Below are positions 19,244-30,163 of a stretch of DNA of 64,000 bases, in pieces (positions within the stretch are counted from its first letter, which is position 1; each line of letters opens with the position of its first letter). A program made the position numbers and the translations under genes. The notes under the pieces are model-generated. The model was not told the DNA's origin and made no database searches. It was given only the letters and a program-made list of their open reading frames with translations. The stretch lies in assembly GCF_001512285.1 (NCBI RefSeq), contig NZ_LNUV01000002.1, positions 124,001 to 188,000 on the forward strand, in the 5' to 3' direction. Origin of the DNA: Arthrobacter sp. EpRS71. Its GTDB lineage: Bacteria; Actinomycetota; Actinomycetes; Actinomycetales; Micrococcaceae.

Positions 19244-20356
19244 ATGATCATGTACATGCTGATGGCCCTCACGGCGGCCGTTGTGGCGTACGCCGGGACG
19301 TGGGGCGCGCGCGTGGTGGGAAACAAGCTTCGGTTGTACCAGCCCATCCGCAGCCGTGACATGCATTCGGCCCTGATCTCCAAACTTGGCGGACTGGGCA
19401 TCTTTGTGGGCTTTTTCGCCGCTTTGGTGGTGGCAAGCAATTCCTTCTTCGTCAAGGACATCTTCAGGCACAACGATGCGCCATGGGGGATTCTGGCCGG
19501 TGCTGTGGTGATCGTCGCTGTGGGGGTCGCGGACGACATCCTCGATATCCGCTGGTGGATCAAGCTGCTGGGCCAAGCCGCAGCTGCCTTCATCGTGGCC
19601 ATCTGGGGCGTGCGGATGTCAGTTGTGCCCTTCATCCCGGAACCCATCTTCCTTGAGTCCGAAGTCGTCCAGATTGTCCTGACCGCCGGGCTCATTGTCA
19701 CCACCATGAATGCCGTCAACTTCATTGATGGACTGGACGGGTTGGCAGCCGGCGTCGCCATCATCGGTGGAGGAGCCTTCTTCCTCACGGCGTACTGGGT
19801 TCACCGCAACAACCCGTCCACGGACAACTCGGATCTCGCAACACTCCTGATGGCCATCCTTGTGGGCAGTTGCATCGGGTTCCTGCCGCACAACTGGTTC
19901 CCGGCCAAGATCTTCATGGGCGACTCCGGGGCCATGCTTATTGGTTTGCTCATGGCTTCCGCCGGTGTGGTGGCAACAGGACAGATCGGATCCGGCCTTT
20001 ACGACCGCGCCAACGGTATCCCCACCATCGTCCCCATCTTGCTGCCCTTCGCCGTGTTGTCGCTTCCCCTCCTTGATTTGGGGATGGCCGTCGTGCGCAG
20101 GACAGCCCGGGGCCAGTCGCCTTGGTCGGCTGACCGCGGGCACCTCCACCACAAGTTGGTGGACCTCGGATATTCGCACCGCAGCGCCGTCGTCATGCTT
20201 TACGTCTGGACGTGCATTCTCGCCTTTGGCGGCGTTGCCTTCGCCGTGTTCCCCTGGCAAATCGTGCTCATAGTCCTCATCGTGGCAGCGCTTGTCATGG
20301 CTGCCGTGACGGCGTGGCCTTACTTCACCCGGAACTCGGCGCGGCCGGGGGAGTAG
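19244..20356 (+). CDS. WecA/TagO-like undecaprenyl-phosphate sugar-1-phosphate transferase
   Basis: This 370-aa polytopic enzyme moves GlcNAc-1-P (or similar) from UDP-sugar to undecaprenyl phosphate, starting envelope glycan synthesis. About eleven membrane helices alternate with the cytoplasmic catalytic loops KLGGLGIF, VADDILDIRWW, NAVNFIDGLDGLAAG, FMGDSGAMLIG and DRGHLHHKLVD, all family hallmarks. ATG 19244 with GGGG upstream is chosen; GTG 19217 would add nine residues. The genome neighbourhood (TagA-like, GT2) supports a teichoic- or teichuronic-type linkage unit. Confidence 0.9.
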   Translation: MIMYMLMALTAAVVAYAGTWGARVVGNKLRLYQPIRSRDMHSALISKLGGLGIFVGFFAALVVASNSFFVKDIFRHNDAPWGILAGAVVIVAVGVADDILDIRWWIKLLGQAAAAFIVAIWGVRMSVVPFIPEPIFLESEVVQIVLTAGLIVTTMNAVNFIDGLDGLAAGVAIIGGGAFFLTAYWVHRNNPSTDNSDLATLLMAILVGSCIGFLPHNWFPAKIFMGDSGAMLIGLLMASAGVVATGQIGSGLYDRANGIPTIVPILLPFAVLSLPLLDLGMAVVRRTARGQSPWSADRGHLHHKLVDLGYSHRSAVVMLYVWTCILAFGGVAFAVFPWQIVLIVLIVAALVMAAVTAWPYFTRNSARPGE

Positions 20357-20370
20357 TTGAGACGGCTGGT

Positions 20371-20399
20371 TATGGTCACAGTTCTATCTCATGTAGAAT
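20371..20399 (+). promoter_or_regulatory. Candidate promoter of the atp operon
   Basis: TAGAAT (20394-20399) is the best -10 box before the first atp-linked gene; the -35 region (around 20371) matches poorly. A leader of about 70 nt would contain the small hairpin TGGCAC-CT-GTGCCA (20445-20458). Confidence 0.35.
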
Positions 20400-20475
20400 T
20401 CTTTCTGCGGACAGTCACTCGCCCGTAACCCCACTTTGAGAATATGGCACCTGTGCCACGAGGATTGGTATCCCC

Positions 20476-20967
20476 ATGACATCCAACGCCGAAGCCGGAC
20501 GCCCGTCCGGTAAACGTGGTGTTGGATCCGTCGGTAAACCGTCCTCGTTGTGGCTCCGGTTGCTTGTCATCAGCGCAGCTGCAGCCGTAGCGGCCACCGC
20601 CATCACCTGCGTGATTGCGGCCTTCATGAATGGCGGGCAGGGCGCGCTCTCAGTAGCGTTCGGTGCCGTGCTGGTCATGCTCTTTTTTGGAATCAGCCTT
20701 CTGATCGGTCACCTTGTTGGCCGTAACAATCCCTCCGGCGCAATCGGCCTCTTTGTTGCGACATATTTCATCAAGGTGGTTGGGTTTGCCGTTGTGCTAT
20801 TTGTCCTCGGCGCCCCGGAATGGCTCCACGGCCGGTGGTTCCTTATTGGTGCCGTGGTCACGGTTGTCTTCTGGCAAGCCGCCGAAATCTACGCCTTCAG
20901 CAAGGCCCGCCTGCAGATCTACAACGATCCTGATGAGCAGAAAGGTGGCCCGGATGTCTCCGCGTAA
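20476..20967 (+). CDS. AtpI-like small membrane protein of the atp operon
   Basis: This 163-aa protein has four hydrophobic segments (about 25-48, 55-78, 86-108, 115-138) and ends with a short acidic cytoplasmic tail. Its place as first gene of the ATP synthase operon and its topology match the poorly conserved AtpI group, proposed to help assemble the c-ring or carry Mg2+. Sequence identity to E. coli AtpI is not obvious by eye. It overlaps the next gene by 14 bp. Confidence 0.75.
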   Translation: MTSNAEAGRPSGKRGVGSVGKPSSLWLRLLVISAAAAVAATAITCVIAAFMNGGQGALSVAFGAVLVMLFFGISLLIGHLVGRNNPSGAIGLFVATYFIKVVGFAVVLFVLGAPEWLHGRWFLIGAVVTVVFWQAAEIYAFSKARLQIYNDPDEQKGGPDVSA

Positions 20968-21289
20968 GCGCTATTCACGTCCGGCCGTCGATGCTCAGCA
21001 AGCTGTCAACCGCGGTGAATCTGCAGAAGCCGGAAACGACGGTGGATACAACGCCGGCATTGCCGTCTTCAGCTACATCATTGGCGGGATCATTGTCTGG
21101 AGTTTGATAGGCTGGGGTCTGGATAATCTGTGGGGGACCCGCTGGATTGTGCTCCTTGGCGCTCTGCTGGGAGCCGCAGGAGGGTTCTATCTTTCCCATA
21201 TGCACGGCCTCACCAGGCAAAGCTCCTCTTCTGGCGAGAGCAACGCAGACAGCGGTCCGTCCACGGACGGGGACAGTAATGCCAAATAA
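20954..21289 (+). CDS. AtpZ/AtpI family protein
   Basis: This 111-aa protein has two membrane helices: VFSYIIGGIIVWSLIGWGLD (about 36-55) and WIVLLGALLGAAGGFYLSHM (61-80). The GxxxG-rich pair followed by YLSHM resembles the AtpZ half of the AtpI/AtpZ Mg2+/Ca2+ transporter or c-ring assembly pair. ATG 20954 is the natural start; the frame is open further upstream only through the preceding gene. The C-terminus is Ser/Asp-rich and polar. Confidence 0.75.
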   Translation: MSPRKRYSRPAVDAQQAVNRGESAEAGNDGGYNAGIAVFSYIIGGIIVWSLIGWGLDNLWGTRWIVLLGALLGAAGGFYLSHMHGLTRQSSSSGESNADSGPSTDGDSNAK

Positions 21290-21370
21290 TTTCACAAGGA
21301 ATACAGATGCGTCCAACGCGTCCGGATTCCACCCAATGCCCAATGATGGACACAGCAGAGAGGAAACGCG

Positions 21371-22171
21371 TTGATCGCGCTTGCGCTCCCCGCCCAGGAT
21401 TCGGGGTCATTCACCCCACCCGGAATCGACGAAATGCACCTGCCGGCAATCCTGCCTTGGGGTGCGCACGATGGCTTCTCCAAGCAGATGTTGCTGGTGA
21501 TCCTTTCGGTCGTCATTATCGCTACATTCTTCATCCTCGCTGCACGTAAGCAGCAGCTGGTTCCCGGCAAGCTGCAGTTCGCAGGCGAGATGGCCTACGG
21601 CTTCGTCCGTAACGGCATCGCCAAGGACATCATCGGCGGCAAGGACTTCATCAAGTACGTGCCGCTGCTGTTCAGCTTGTTCTTCTTCATTCTGGTGAAC
21701 AACATCTACGGCGCCATCCCGGTGATCCAGCTTCCGAGCTTCTCGCACGTAGGCGGCGCCTACGTCATGGCCGGCATCGTGTACTTCACCTGGATCATCA
21801 TCGGCATCAAGAAGAACGGCCTGAAGTACTTCAAGCTCGCCACCGTTCCTTCCGGCGTCCCGTGGTACATCCTGCCCATCGTGGTACCGATCGAAATCAT
21901 CTCCAACTTCCTGGTCCGCCCGGTCACGCACAGCCTCCGTCTGTTTGCGACCATGCTGGCCGGTCACTTGATCGTCATGCTCGCCGGTTCCGGCATCGAG
22001 TTCCTCGTCATGCAGGAGAACGTCCTGCTCAAGGGTGCATCGGTACTGGTCCTGGTAGGTGCTGTAGCCATGTACATGCTCGAAGCACTGATCATGGCCC
22101 TGCAGGCTTACGTGTTCACACTGTTGACCGCGATCTACATCGAAGGCGCCCTGCACGCCGACAGCCACTAG
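21371..22171 (+). CDS. atpB: F1Fo ATP synthase subunit a
   Basis: This 266-aa Fo subunit forms the proton half-channels. The essential Arg is in the helix RPVTHSLRLFATMLAGH. About six membrane helices are seen. The start is TTG 21371, preceded by a good ribosome-binding site, AGAGAGGAAA. Another frame carries an ATG at 21307, but it does not lead into the subunit. Confidence 0.96.
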   Translation: MIALALPAQDSGSFTPPGIDEMHLPAILPWGAHDGFSKQMLLVILSVVIIATFFILAARKQQLVPGKLQFAGEMAYGFVRNGIAKDIIGGKDFIKYVPLLFSLFFFILVNNIYGAIPVIQLPSFSHVGGAYVMAGIVYFTWIIIGIKKNGLKYFKLATVPSGVPWYILPIVVPIEIISNFLVRPVTHSLRLFATMLAGHLIVMLAGSGIEFLVMQENVLLKGASVLVLVGAVAMYMLEALIMALQAYVFTLLTAIYIEGALHADSH

Positions 22172-22217
22172 GCTCCCAAAAACTTCCCCTCGCGGGGATG
22201 AAGCAACCCAAACAACC

Positions 22218-22233
22218 TGCCGCACGGGCGGCA
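22218..22233 (+). promoter_or_regulatory. Small hairpin upstream of the atpE ribosome site
   Basis: TGCCGC pairs with GCGGCA around ACGG. It ends just before the strong A/G-rich ribosome site GAAAGGAAG of atpE. A second mini-hairpin CCCC-TCGC-GGGG lies about 30 nt upstream. Such leader structure may raise c-subunit output or protect processed mRNA. Confidence 0.4.
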
Positions 22234-22251
22234 TCTTGAAAGGAAGAAAAA

Positions 22252-22470
22252 ATGGAAGGCACCATCAACGGCTCCCTCAACCTCATCGGCTACGGTCTCT
22301 CGGCCATCGGCGGTGGTATCGGTGTGGGTCTCGTGTTCGCCGCGTACATCAACGGTGTTGCACGTCAGCCGGAAGCTCAGCGTGTGCTGCAGCCGATCGC
22401 GTTCCTTGGTCTGGCACTGACTGAAGCTCTCGCCATCCTCGGCCTGGTCTTCGCTTTCGTTCTTTCCTAG
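22252..22470 (+). CDS. atpE: F1Fo ATP synthase subunit c
   Basis: This 72-aa hairpin proteolipid makes the rotor ring. Helix 1 holds the Gly-rich GGGIGVG stretch, the polar loop is ARQPEA, and helix 2 has the ion-binding Glu in ALTEALAI. The sodium-type ligand pattern is absent, so the ring is proton-driven. A very strong ribosome site (GAAAGGAAG) precedes ATG 22252, in keeping with the high copy number needed. Confidence 0.97.
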   Translation: MEGTINGSLNLIGYGLSAIGGGIGVGLVFAAYINGVARQPEAQRVLQPIAFLGLALTEALAILGLVFAFVLS

Positions 22471-22520
22471 TCCTTAGAACCAAGCGAATCCCAAGCACGA
22501 GTAGATAGGACGGGTGAAAT

Positions 22521-23078
22521 ATGAATCAGCTGATCATCTCAGCCGCCACTGAAGGCGCTGCGGAGGCTAATCCGCTCGTTCCCAACGTCTGGGAAATGGG
22601 CGTAGTCCTCGTAGGCTTTGCGGTCCTCATGTACATCGTGGTCAAGTTTGTTGTCCCGATGTTCGAGAAGACCTTCGCAGAGCGCGCCGAAGCAATCGAA
22701 GGTGGCATTGCAAAGGCCGAAGCGGCCCAGGCGGAAGCTTCTGCAGCTCTTGAAGAGTACAAGCAGCAGCTCACCGATGCCCGTGCCGAAGCCAACCGCA
22801 TCCGCGAAGAAGCACGCGCCGAGGGCGCACAGATCCTCGCGGACCTGAAGGCAAAGGCTGCAGCAGAGTCTGCACGCATCACCGAGCAGGCACACGCTGC
22901 CATCGAATCGGAGCGCCAGGCAGCTGTTGTCTCGCTTCGTTCCGAGGTTGGCACTTTGGCTACCACGTTGGCAGGCCGCATCGTCGGGGAAGCACTCACC
23001 GACGACCAGCGCTCCGCACGCGTAGTGGACCGTTTCCTGGCAGATCTGGAGACCCAGAGCGCAGGTGCAGCTAAGTAA
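22521..23078 (+). CDS. atpF: F1Fo ATP synthase subunit b
   Basis: This 185-aa peripheral stalk subunit has one N-terminal membrane helix (about 27-48, VVLVGFAVLMYIVVKFVVPMF) followed by a long Ala/Glu/Arg-rich coiled coil to about residue 150. The last codon overlaps the first of atpH by one base, so the pair is probably coupled in translation. Confidence 0.96.
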   Translation: MNQLIISAATEGAAEANPLVPNVWEMGVVLVGFAVLMYIVVKFVVPMFEKTFAERAEAIEGGIAKAEAAQAEASAALEEYKQQLTDARAEANRIREEARAEGAQILADLKAKAAAESARITEQAHAAIESERQAAVVSLRSEVGTLATTLAGRIVGEALTDDQRSARVVDRFLADLETQSAGAAK

Positions 23079-23905
23079 TGGCAGGTATATCGAGCGAATC
23101 GCTGACCACAGCGCTGGCGCAGTTGGAAGCCAAGCTTCCCTTCGCCTCGCTGCAGTTGGCTAAGGACCTCTTCGGAATCCTGGGAACGGTGGACAGCTCG
23201 GCTGGCTTGCGCCGCGCCCTGACTGACCCGTCCCGTTCCGGTGACGAGAAGTCGGCGCTGGTCAAGCAGCTGGTTGGCGGAAAAGTCTCCGCTGATGCTG
23301 CTGAAATTGCAGGCGGATTGGCCAGCTCGCGCTGGGCATCGGCACGCGATATCGGCGATGCACTCGAGACGCTTGCCGCCACGGTTGTCATTGCCGTAGC
23401 TGAAAACAAGTCGGCCGTTTCTGCCTCCGGTATCACGGGGCTGGAAGAGCTGGAAAACGATCTGTTTGCCTTCAACCAGACCGTCGCCTCCAGCCACGAA
23501 GTACAACGTGCTCTGTCTGAGCCGCAGGCATCTCCCGCGGCGAAGATTGCACTGGCTGAGAAACTTGTTCCTGGCATCAGCGAGGAAGCAAAAGTTCTCA
23601 TCAGCCAGGCAGTTACGCAGCCGCGCGGTGTCAAGCCGAGCAAGCTCGTCGATTCATTCGCCAAGCTTGCAGCCAAGCGTCAGCAGCGCTGGATTGCAAC
23701 TGTCAGCGTTACCCGTCCGTTGACGGAAACGCAGGCCAGTCGTCTGCAGGCCGGGCTGGATGCCCTGTACGGCCGCGAACTGAAGGTCAACGTCAATGTT
23801 GACCCCGCACTGATCGGTGGAATCCGGGTCCAGGTGGGTGACGAAGTGCTTGACGCTTCGGTTATCGCCCGTCTGACTGAGCTCCGCCGCCAGCTCGCTG
23901 GCTAG
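23078..23905 (+). CDS. atpH: F1Fo ATP synthase subunit delta
   Basis: This 275-aa protein connects the b-stalk to the top of F1. It is longer than the roughly 180-aa E. coli subunit, as in other actinobacteria, with about 90 extra N-terminal residues. The C-terminal motif VDPALIGGIRVQVGDEVLDASVIARL is the most conserved part and is complete. Confidence 0.95.
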   Translation: MAGISSESLTTALAQLEAKLPFASLQLAKDLFGILGTVDSSAGLRRALTDPSRSGDEKSALVKQLVGGKVSADAAEIAGGLASSRWASARDIGDALETLAATVVIAVAENKSAVSASGITGLEELENDLFAFNQTVASSHEVQRALSEPQASPAAKIALAEKLVPGISEEAKVLISQAVTQPRGVKPSKLVDSFAKLAAKRQQRWIATVSVTRPLTETQASRLQAGLDALYGRELKVNVNVDPALIGGIRVQVGDEVLDASVIARLTELRRQLAG

Positions 23906-23990
23906 CGAAGACAAAGCACAACTTAACTGATATAAAACCCGGTCATCGTGAGCAACGATGATCACGAAAACAGGAGAGCAGGGACTGCAG

Positions 23991-25628
23991 ATGGCCGAAT
24001 TGACCATCAACGCCGACGACGTCCGTAATGCGTTGAACGAGTTCGCGGCGTCCTACGAACCCGGTAACGCAGAGCGCGTAGAGGTTGGTCGTGTGACCAC
24101 CGCAAGTGACGGCATCGCCCGTGTTGAGGGTCTTCCCTCGGTCATGGCGAACGAGCTGCTTCGCTTCGAAGATGGCACGCTGGGCCTGGCCCAGAACCTT
24201 GACGTCCGCGAGATCGGTGTCATTATCCTCGGTGACTTCACCGGTATTGAAGAAGGCCAGGAAGTTCACCGTACCGGTGAGATCCTGTCCGTTCCGGTTG
24301 GCGACGCCTTCCTGGGACGCGTTGTTGACCCCTTGGGCCAGCCCATCGATGATCTCGGCGAGATCAAGGCTGAAGCCACCCGTGCACTGGAACTTCAGGC
24401 CCCGGGCGTTACCGAACGCAAGTCGGTTCACGAACCGATGCAGACCGGTCTCAAGGCTATCGACGCCATGATCCCGATCGGCCGCGGTCAGCGTCAGCTG
24501 ATCATTGGTGACCGCCAGACCGGCAAGACTGCCATCGCTGTGGACACCATCATCAACCAGAAGGCCAACTGGGCTTCGGGAGATGTCACCAAGCAGGTTC
24601 GTTGCGTCTACGTTGGTGTTGGCCAGAAGGCTTCCACCATCGCGGCCGTCCGTCAGACCCTCGAGGACCACGGCGCACTGGAGTACACCACCATCGTGGC
24701 GTCTCCGGCATCTGACCCCGCTGGCTTCAAGTACTTGGCACCGTATGCAGGTTCGGCCATCGGCCAGCACTGGATGTACGGCGGCAAGCACGTTCTGGTG
24801 ATCTTCGATGACCTGTCCAAGCAGGCCGAAGCCTACCGCGCCGTATCACTGCTGCTGCGTCGTCCGCCGGGACGCGAAGCATACCCGGGTGACGTTTTCT
24901 ACTTGCACTCCCGCCTGCTGGAGCGTTGTGCCAAGCTCTCCGACGAGCTCGGTGCGGGTTCGATGACCGGTCTTCCGATCGTCGAAACCAAGGCAAACGA
25001 CGTTTCCGCTTACATTCCGACCAATGTGATCTCCATTACCGATGGTCAGATCTTCCTCCAGTCGGACCTCTTCAACGCCAACCAGCGTCCTGCTGTTGAC
25101 GTTGGTGTGTCCGTCTCCCGCGTGGGTGGCGCTGCACAGGTCAAGTCCATGAAGAAGGTCTCCGGTACCTTGAAGCTGGACTTGGCTCAGTACCGCGACA
25201 TGCAGGCATTCGCCATGTTCGCCTCTGACCTGGATGCTGCATCCCGTCAGCAGCTGACCCGTGGTGCACGCCTGATGGAACTGCTGAAGCAGGGCCAGTA
25301 CTCACCGTTCCCTGTTGAGAACCAGGTTGTTTCCATCTGGGCCGGCACCAACGGTTACTTGGATGACGTTCCGGTTGAGGACATCAGCCGCTTCGAGTCC
25401 GAGTTCCTGGAGCACCTCACGCACAAGTCCTCCATCCTGACCACGCTGGCTCAGACCAACGTCCTGGATGACGACACCGCTGCAGCCTTGAAGGAAGCCA
25501 TTGTTTCCTTCAAGAAGGGCTTCTTCGGCGAGGGCGACAACCACTTGGTTGGCGCTGGCCACGAGGAGCACGCAGCGATCTCCGGCGGCGACGTCGACCA
25601 GGAAAAGATCGTCAAGCAGAAGCGCTAG
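23991..25628 (+). CDS. atpA: F1Fo ATP synthase subunit alpha
   Basis: This 545-aa regulatory F1 subunit has the P-loop GDRQTGKTA (about 173-181) and the family signature region [14 protein letters not shown]. The C-terminus has a polar extension of about 30 residues ([17 protein letters not shown]) common in actinobacteria. ATG 23991 has AGGAGAGCAGGG upstream; an ATG eleven codons earlier is in frame but lacks a ribosome site. Confidence 0.97.
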   Translation: MAELTINADDVRNALNEFAASYEPGNAERVEVGRVTTASDGIARVEGLPSVMANELLRFEDGTLGLAQNLDVREIGVIILGDFTGIEEGQEVHRTGEILSVPVGDAFLGRVVDPLGQPIDDLGEIKAEATRALELQAPGVTERKSVHEPMQTGLKAIDAMIPIGRGQRQLIIGDRQTGKTAIAVDTIINQKANWASGDVTKQVRCVYVGVGQKASTIAAVRQTLEDHGALEYTTIVASPASDPAGFKYLAPYAGSAIGQHWMYGGKHVLVIFDDLSKQAEAYRAVSLLLRRPPGREAYPGDVFYLHSRLLERCAKLSDELGAGSMTGLPIVETKANDVSAYIPTNVISITDGQIFLQSDLFNANQRPAVDVGVSVSRVGGAAQVKSMKKVSGTLKLDLAQYRDMQAFAMFASDLDAASRQQLTRGARLMELLKQGQYSPFPVENQVVSIWAGTNGYLDDVPVEDISRFESEFLEHLTHKSSILTTLAQTNVLDDDTAAALKEAIVSFKKGFFGEGDNHLVGAGHEEHAAISGGDVDQEKIVKQKR

Positions 25629-25688
25629 TTCCGATCACCTGCTCTGCCGGGGTCCGAAAGGGCCCCGGCAGGGCAGCACATCGGGAAC
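25628..25688 (+). promoter_or_regulatory. Strong stem-loop between atpA and atpG
   Basis: CTGCTCTGCCGGGG (25639-25652) pairs with CCCCGGCAGGGCAG (25663-25676) with one mismatch, and the flanks GTTCCGAT and ATCGGGAAC extend it. There is no T tract, so it is more likely an mRNA stability or processing element than a terminator; atpG follows 17 bp later. Confidence 0.6.
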
Positions 25689-25704
25689 TTAGGAAAGGAT
25701 AAGT

Positions 25705-26595
25705 ATGGGAGCCCAGATTCGGGTCTACCGTCAGAAGATCAGCTCGACGACGTCGATGCGCAAGATCTTCAAGGCGATGGAACTGATCGCTACCTCGCGC
25801 ATCGGTAAGGCCCGCGCCCGCGTAGCAGCTTCACTGCCTTACGCGAACGCGATTACCCGCGCCGTTTCTGCTGTCGCAACTCAGAGCGAAATCGACCACC
25901 CGCTGACCACCGAGCCGGAGCAGATCCGCCGCGCCGCAGTCCTGATCATTACATCGGACCGTGGCCTTGCAGGATCTTACTCCGCGAGCGTGCTCAAGCA
26001 GGCTGAAGGTCTCACCGAGCTTCTTCACGCAGAAGGCAAGGAAGTCAAGGCGTACCTGGTTGGCCGCAAGGCGCAGGCGTACTTCGATTTCCGCAACCGG
26101 TCCTACGCCCGCGTATGGACTGGTGGCACGGACGCACCGGAATTCGAAACCGCGCAGGAAGTCGGAGCTGCACTTCTTGAAGACTTCTCCAATGACTTCG
26201 AAGAGGGCGGCGTGGACGAAATCCACGTTGTTTACACCCGCTTCAAGTCCATGGTGACGCAGGAGCCCACGGTTATCCGTTTGCTCCCGCTGGAGGTCGT
26301 CGAAGAGGAAGCAGCCTCGGAATCCGAGCTGTTGCCGTTGTACGAGTTTGAACCGGAAACAGAGCAGGTGCTCGACGCACTGCTTCCGCGTTACATCGAG
26401 TCCCGCATCTTCGCAGCCATGCTGCAGGCAGCAGCTTCCGAGCTCGCAGCCCGCCAGCGCGCTATGAAGTCGGCCGGTGACAACGCTACCGATTTGATCA
26501 AGAAGTACACGCGCCTTCGCAACACGGCCCGCCAGGCCGAGATTACGCAGGAGCTTTCCGAAATCGTGGCCGGCGCAGACGCCCTCGCGTCTTAG
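25705..26595 (+). CDS. atpG: F1Fo ATP synthase subunit gamma
   Basis: This 296-aa central shaft of F1 has N- and C-terminal long helices: [25 protein letters not shown] at the start and residues about 235-290 at the end, including the conserved [29 protein letters not shown] is the family signature in the globular domain. Length is usual for the family. Strong ribosome site GGAAAGGA. Confidence 0.97.
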   Translation: MGAQIRVYRQKISSTTSMRKIFKAMELIATSRIGKARARVAASLPYANAITRAVSAVATQSEIDHPLTTEPEQIRRAAVLIITSDRGLAGSYSASVLKQAEGLTELLHAEGKEVKAYLVGRKAQAYFDFRNRSYARVWTGGTDAPEFETAQEVGAALLEDFSNDFEEGGVDEIHVVYTRFKSMVTQEPTVIRLLPLEVVEEEAASESELLPLYEFEPETEQVLDALLPRYIESRIFAAMLQAAASELAARQRAMKSAGDNATDLIKKYTRLRNTARQAEITQELSEIVAGADALAS

Positions 26596-28131
<1,536 letters not shown>

Positions 28132-28132
28132 T

Positions 28133-28417
28133 ATGGCTGAGCTCGAGGTTGAGATTGTCGCAGCGGACCACTTTGTGTGGTCCGGTGCGGCCAAGATGGT
28201 GAAGGCCCGCACCAGTGATGGTGAAATCGGAATCCTGCCGGGCCACGCGCCCCTTCTGGCCATCATGGCCGCGGGTGAGCTGGCAATCCAGCCGGTATCC
28301 GGTGATCGCATTGCAGTGGTTGTTGACGGCGGTTTCTTCTCCGTCGACAACGATCGCGTGGTGATTGTTGCTGACAACGCCAAATTGGGCGAAGCGGCTA
28401 CAGCGGGGACCCGATAG
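28133..28417 (+). CDS. atpC: F1Fo ATP synthase subunit epsilon
   Basis: This 94-aa F1 subunit consists mainly of the N-terminal beta-sandwich domain (VEIVAADHFVWSG... EIGILPGHAPLLAIM). The C-terminal helical hairpin of longer epsilon subunits, which inhibits ATP hydrolysis, is almost absent; actinobacterial epsilons are often shortened in this way. It starts 1 bp after the atpD stop and ends the atp gene set. Confidence 0.95.
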   Translation: MAELEVEIVAADHFVWSGAAKMVKARTSDGEIGILPGHAPLLAIMAAGELAIQPVSGDRIAVVVDGGFFSVDNDRVVIVADNAKLGEAATAGTR

Positions 28418-28427
28418 CACGACCTTG

Positions 28428-28859
28428 ATGGACGATTCCCTTATTCCGTTCATCGCCTTGGCAACAGCGTTTACGTTGCTGATCATTTCACTGTGCCTTT
28501 TCGGGGTGCGTCGCTTCAATCTGCGGCGCGCCCTGGGCACGGTCGACGCCTCCATTTGCATGGCTGGAAACAGCTGGCAGATGGGGGTTTGTCGTTATCA
28601 GGACAACGAGCTCGAGTGGTTCCGCCTGATGTCTCTGAGCGTCATTCCCAAGCACAAGTTCACGCGCAGTTCCCTTGAATTGCTGGGACGCCGCCAGCCC
28701 ACGGAAGATGAGCTCGTACGGATTCAGCCTGGCGTCGTGGTGGTTGAACTGCAGTATGAAGGCAAGAAGTTCATGCTCGCCATGAACTTTGATGCCTACG
28801 CTGGTTTGTCGTCCTGGCTTGAAGCAGGGCCGGTCATCGGCGTCGGAACCTGGCGTTAG
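28428..28859 (+). CDS. DUF2550 family membrane-anchored protein
   Basis: This 143-aa protein has a single N-terminal membrane helix (LIPFIALATAFTLLIISLCLFGV) and a soluble domain with WQMGVCRYQDNELEWFRLMSL. Actinobacterial DUF2550 proteins nearly always follow atpC, as here, with a 10-bp gap. No biochemical role is established. Linkage suggests a part in membrane or cell-wall physiology rather than ATP synthesis itself. ATG 28428 is used; TTG one codon earlier is possible. Confidence 0.85.
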   Translation: MDDSLIPFIALATAFTLLIISLCLFGVRRFNLRRALGTVDASICMAGNSWQMGVCRYQDNELEWFRLMSLSVIPKHKFTRSSLELLGRRQPTEDELVRIQPGVVVVELQYEGKKFMLAMNFDAYAGLSSWLEAGPVIGVGTWR

Positions 28860-28864
28860 GCGCC

Positions 28865-30163
28865 ATGGATTTTCTTTCGGACGTCAGCCTCGTTGATGGG
28901 CCGTTCCTCTGGTTCAGCATCGTCTGTGGAGCGGCCGGCGGAGCCTACCTCCTATGGCGGCGACGACGTTCCTGGCTGCTGCTCGTCCCCGCCAGCTTGC
29001 TGGTGGCGATAGGTGTAGTGGCGCTGGTTCATTGGATCCTTGTGGATCTGATGGCCACCTTCTCGGAGAACCTGCCGTTTCAGACTGTCGCCTGGGCGGT
29101 CCCGGCTGTGGCCGCCCTTTTCCTGTGCGTTGCACGGTTCCCCCGAAATTCCTGGCGCGGACGTTCGTTCAGCGTAGCGGCGATGCTGGGCGTTCTGCTG
29201 TTGAGCGTGGTCCAGATAAATCTCTACTTCGGGCTGAACAACACGGTCTCGGACCTGCTGGGCACTGCGGTGGCGCGCATACAACCCCTCGAATCAAGCC
29301 TCAAACGCACTCCGGATGCAAAGCCCGGCCCTGCCCTGTCAGCATGGAAGGCCCCGGAGTCCATGCCCCGAAGCGGCATTCTGCGCAAAGCTGACATTCC
29401 CGGTACGGCGTCCGGCTTCGACGCACGCGAGGCATACGTCTACTTGCCGCCCGCCTATCAGACGGCAGAGCGTCCCAACTTGCCCGTGCTTGTCCTCTTC
29501 GCCGGCCAACCAGGCGGTCCTGCGGACTGGCTGACTGGTGGCCAGCTCCGTTCCCTGCTGGACCAGTTCGCCGAAACGCACCAGGGGATCGCCCCTGTCA
29601 CAGTAGTTGTGGATCCCAATGGCTCAGCCAATGCCAACACCATGTGTATGGACAGCAAGATAGCTTCCGTGGATACCTATCTTTCGAAGGATGTACCAGC
29701 CTGGATCACGGAGACGCTGAATGTCTCGAGTGATCACAAGCAGTGGGCCGTAGGCGGCTTCTCCTTTGGCGGCACCTGCGCCATGCAGATGGGGACCTCC
29801 CACCCGGACCTGTTCGCGTCTATTCTTCCCTTCGCCGCCGAGAGGGAACCAGCCCTGGCCAAAGACAGAAGCAAGACGATATCGGACTCGTTTGATGGTG
29901 ATGTTGAGGCTTTCGAGTCCAGGACGCCCTTGGTGCTGATGCAACAACGCGATTTTTCTGGAAGTGGCGTGTATCTGGTTTCAGGTGAGGCCGATCATGA
30001 GTTCACTGACTACATGCATGAACTCGCTGACGCTGCAAGAAACGCCGGCTTTGAAACCGAGGAACATTCCATTCCTCAGGCCGGGCATTCGTGGGACGCA
30101 GTGATACGTGGCATGCCCGGGGGACTGGACTTCCTGGCCGCCCGCTGGGAGTTGCCGCGGTGA
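28865..30163 (+). CDS. Membrane-anchored esterase (alpha/beta hydrolase fold)
   Basis: This 432-aa protein has four N-terminal membrane helices (about 14-31, 36-60, 74-90, 101-122) and an extracytoplasmic esterase domain (about 160-432). The nucleophile is Ser300 in GGFSFGGTCAM, and the end of the domain has the His motif QAGHSWD. The domain is of the putative-esterase (EstD/mycolyltransferase-like) class. It ends inside the start of an aminoacyl-lipid synthase gene (GTGA overlap), so it may hydrolyse the lipid made by that enzyme. I recall similar esterase-synthase pairs in Corynebacterium; the substrate here is inferred. Confidence 0.83.
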   Translation: MDFLSDVSLVDGPFLWFSIVCGAAGGAYLLWRRRRSWLLLVPASLLVAIGVVALVHWILVDLMATFSENLPFQTVAWAVPAVAALFLCVARFPRNSWRGRSFSVAAMLGVLLLSVVQINLYFGLNNTVSDLLGTAVARIQPLESSLKRTPDAKPGPALSAWKAPESMPRSGILRKADIPGTASGFDAREAYVYLPPAYQTAERPNLPVLVLFAGQPGGPADWLTGGQLRSLLDQFAETHQGIAPVTVVVDPNGSANANTMCMDSKIASVDTYLSKDVPAWITETLNVSSDHKQWAVGGFSFGGTCAMQMGTSHPDLFASILPFAAEREPALAKDRSKTISDSFDGDVEAFESRTPLVLMQQRDFSGSGVYLVSGEADHEFTDYMHELADAARNAGFETEEHSIPQAGHSWDAVIRGMPGGLDFLAARWELPR

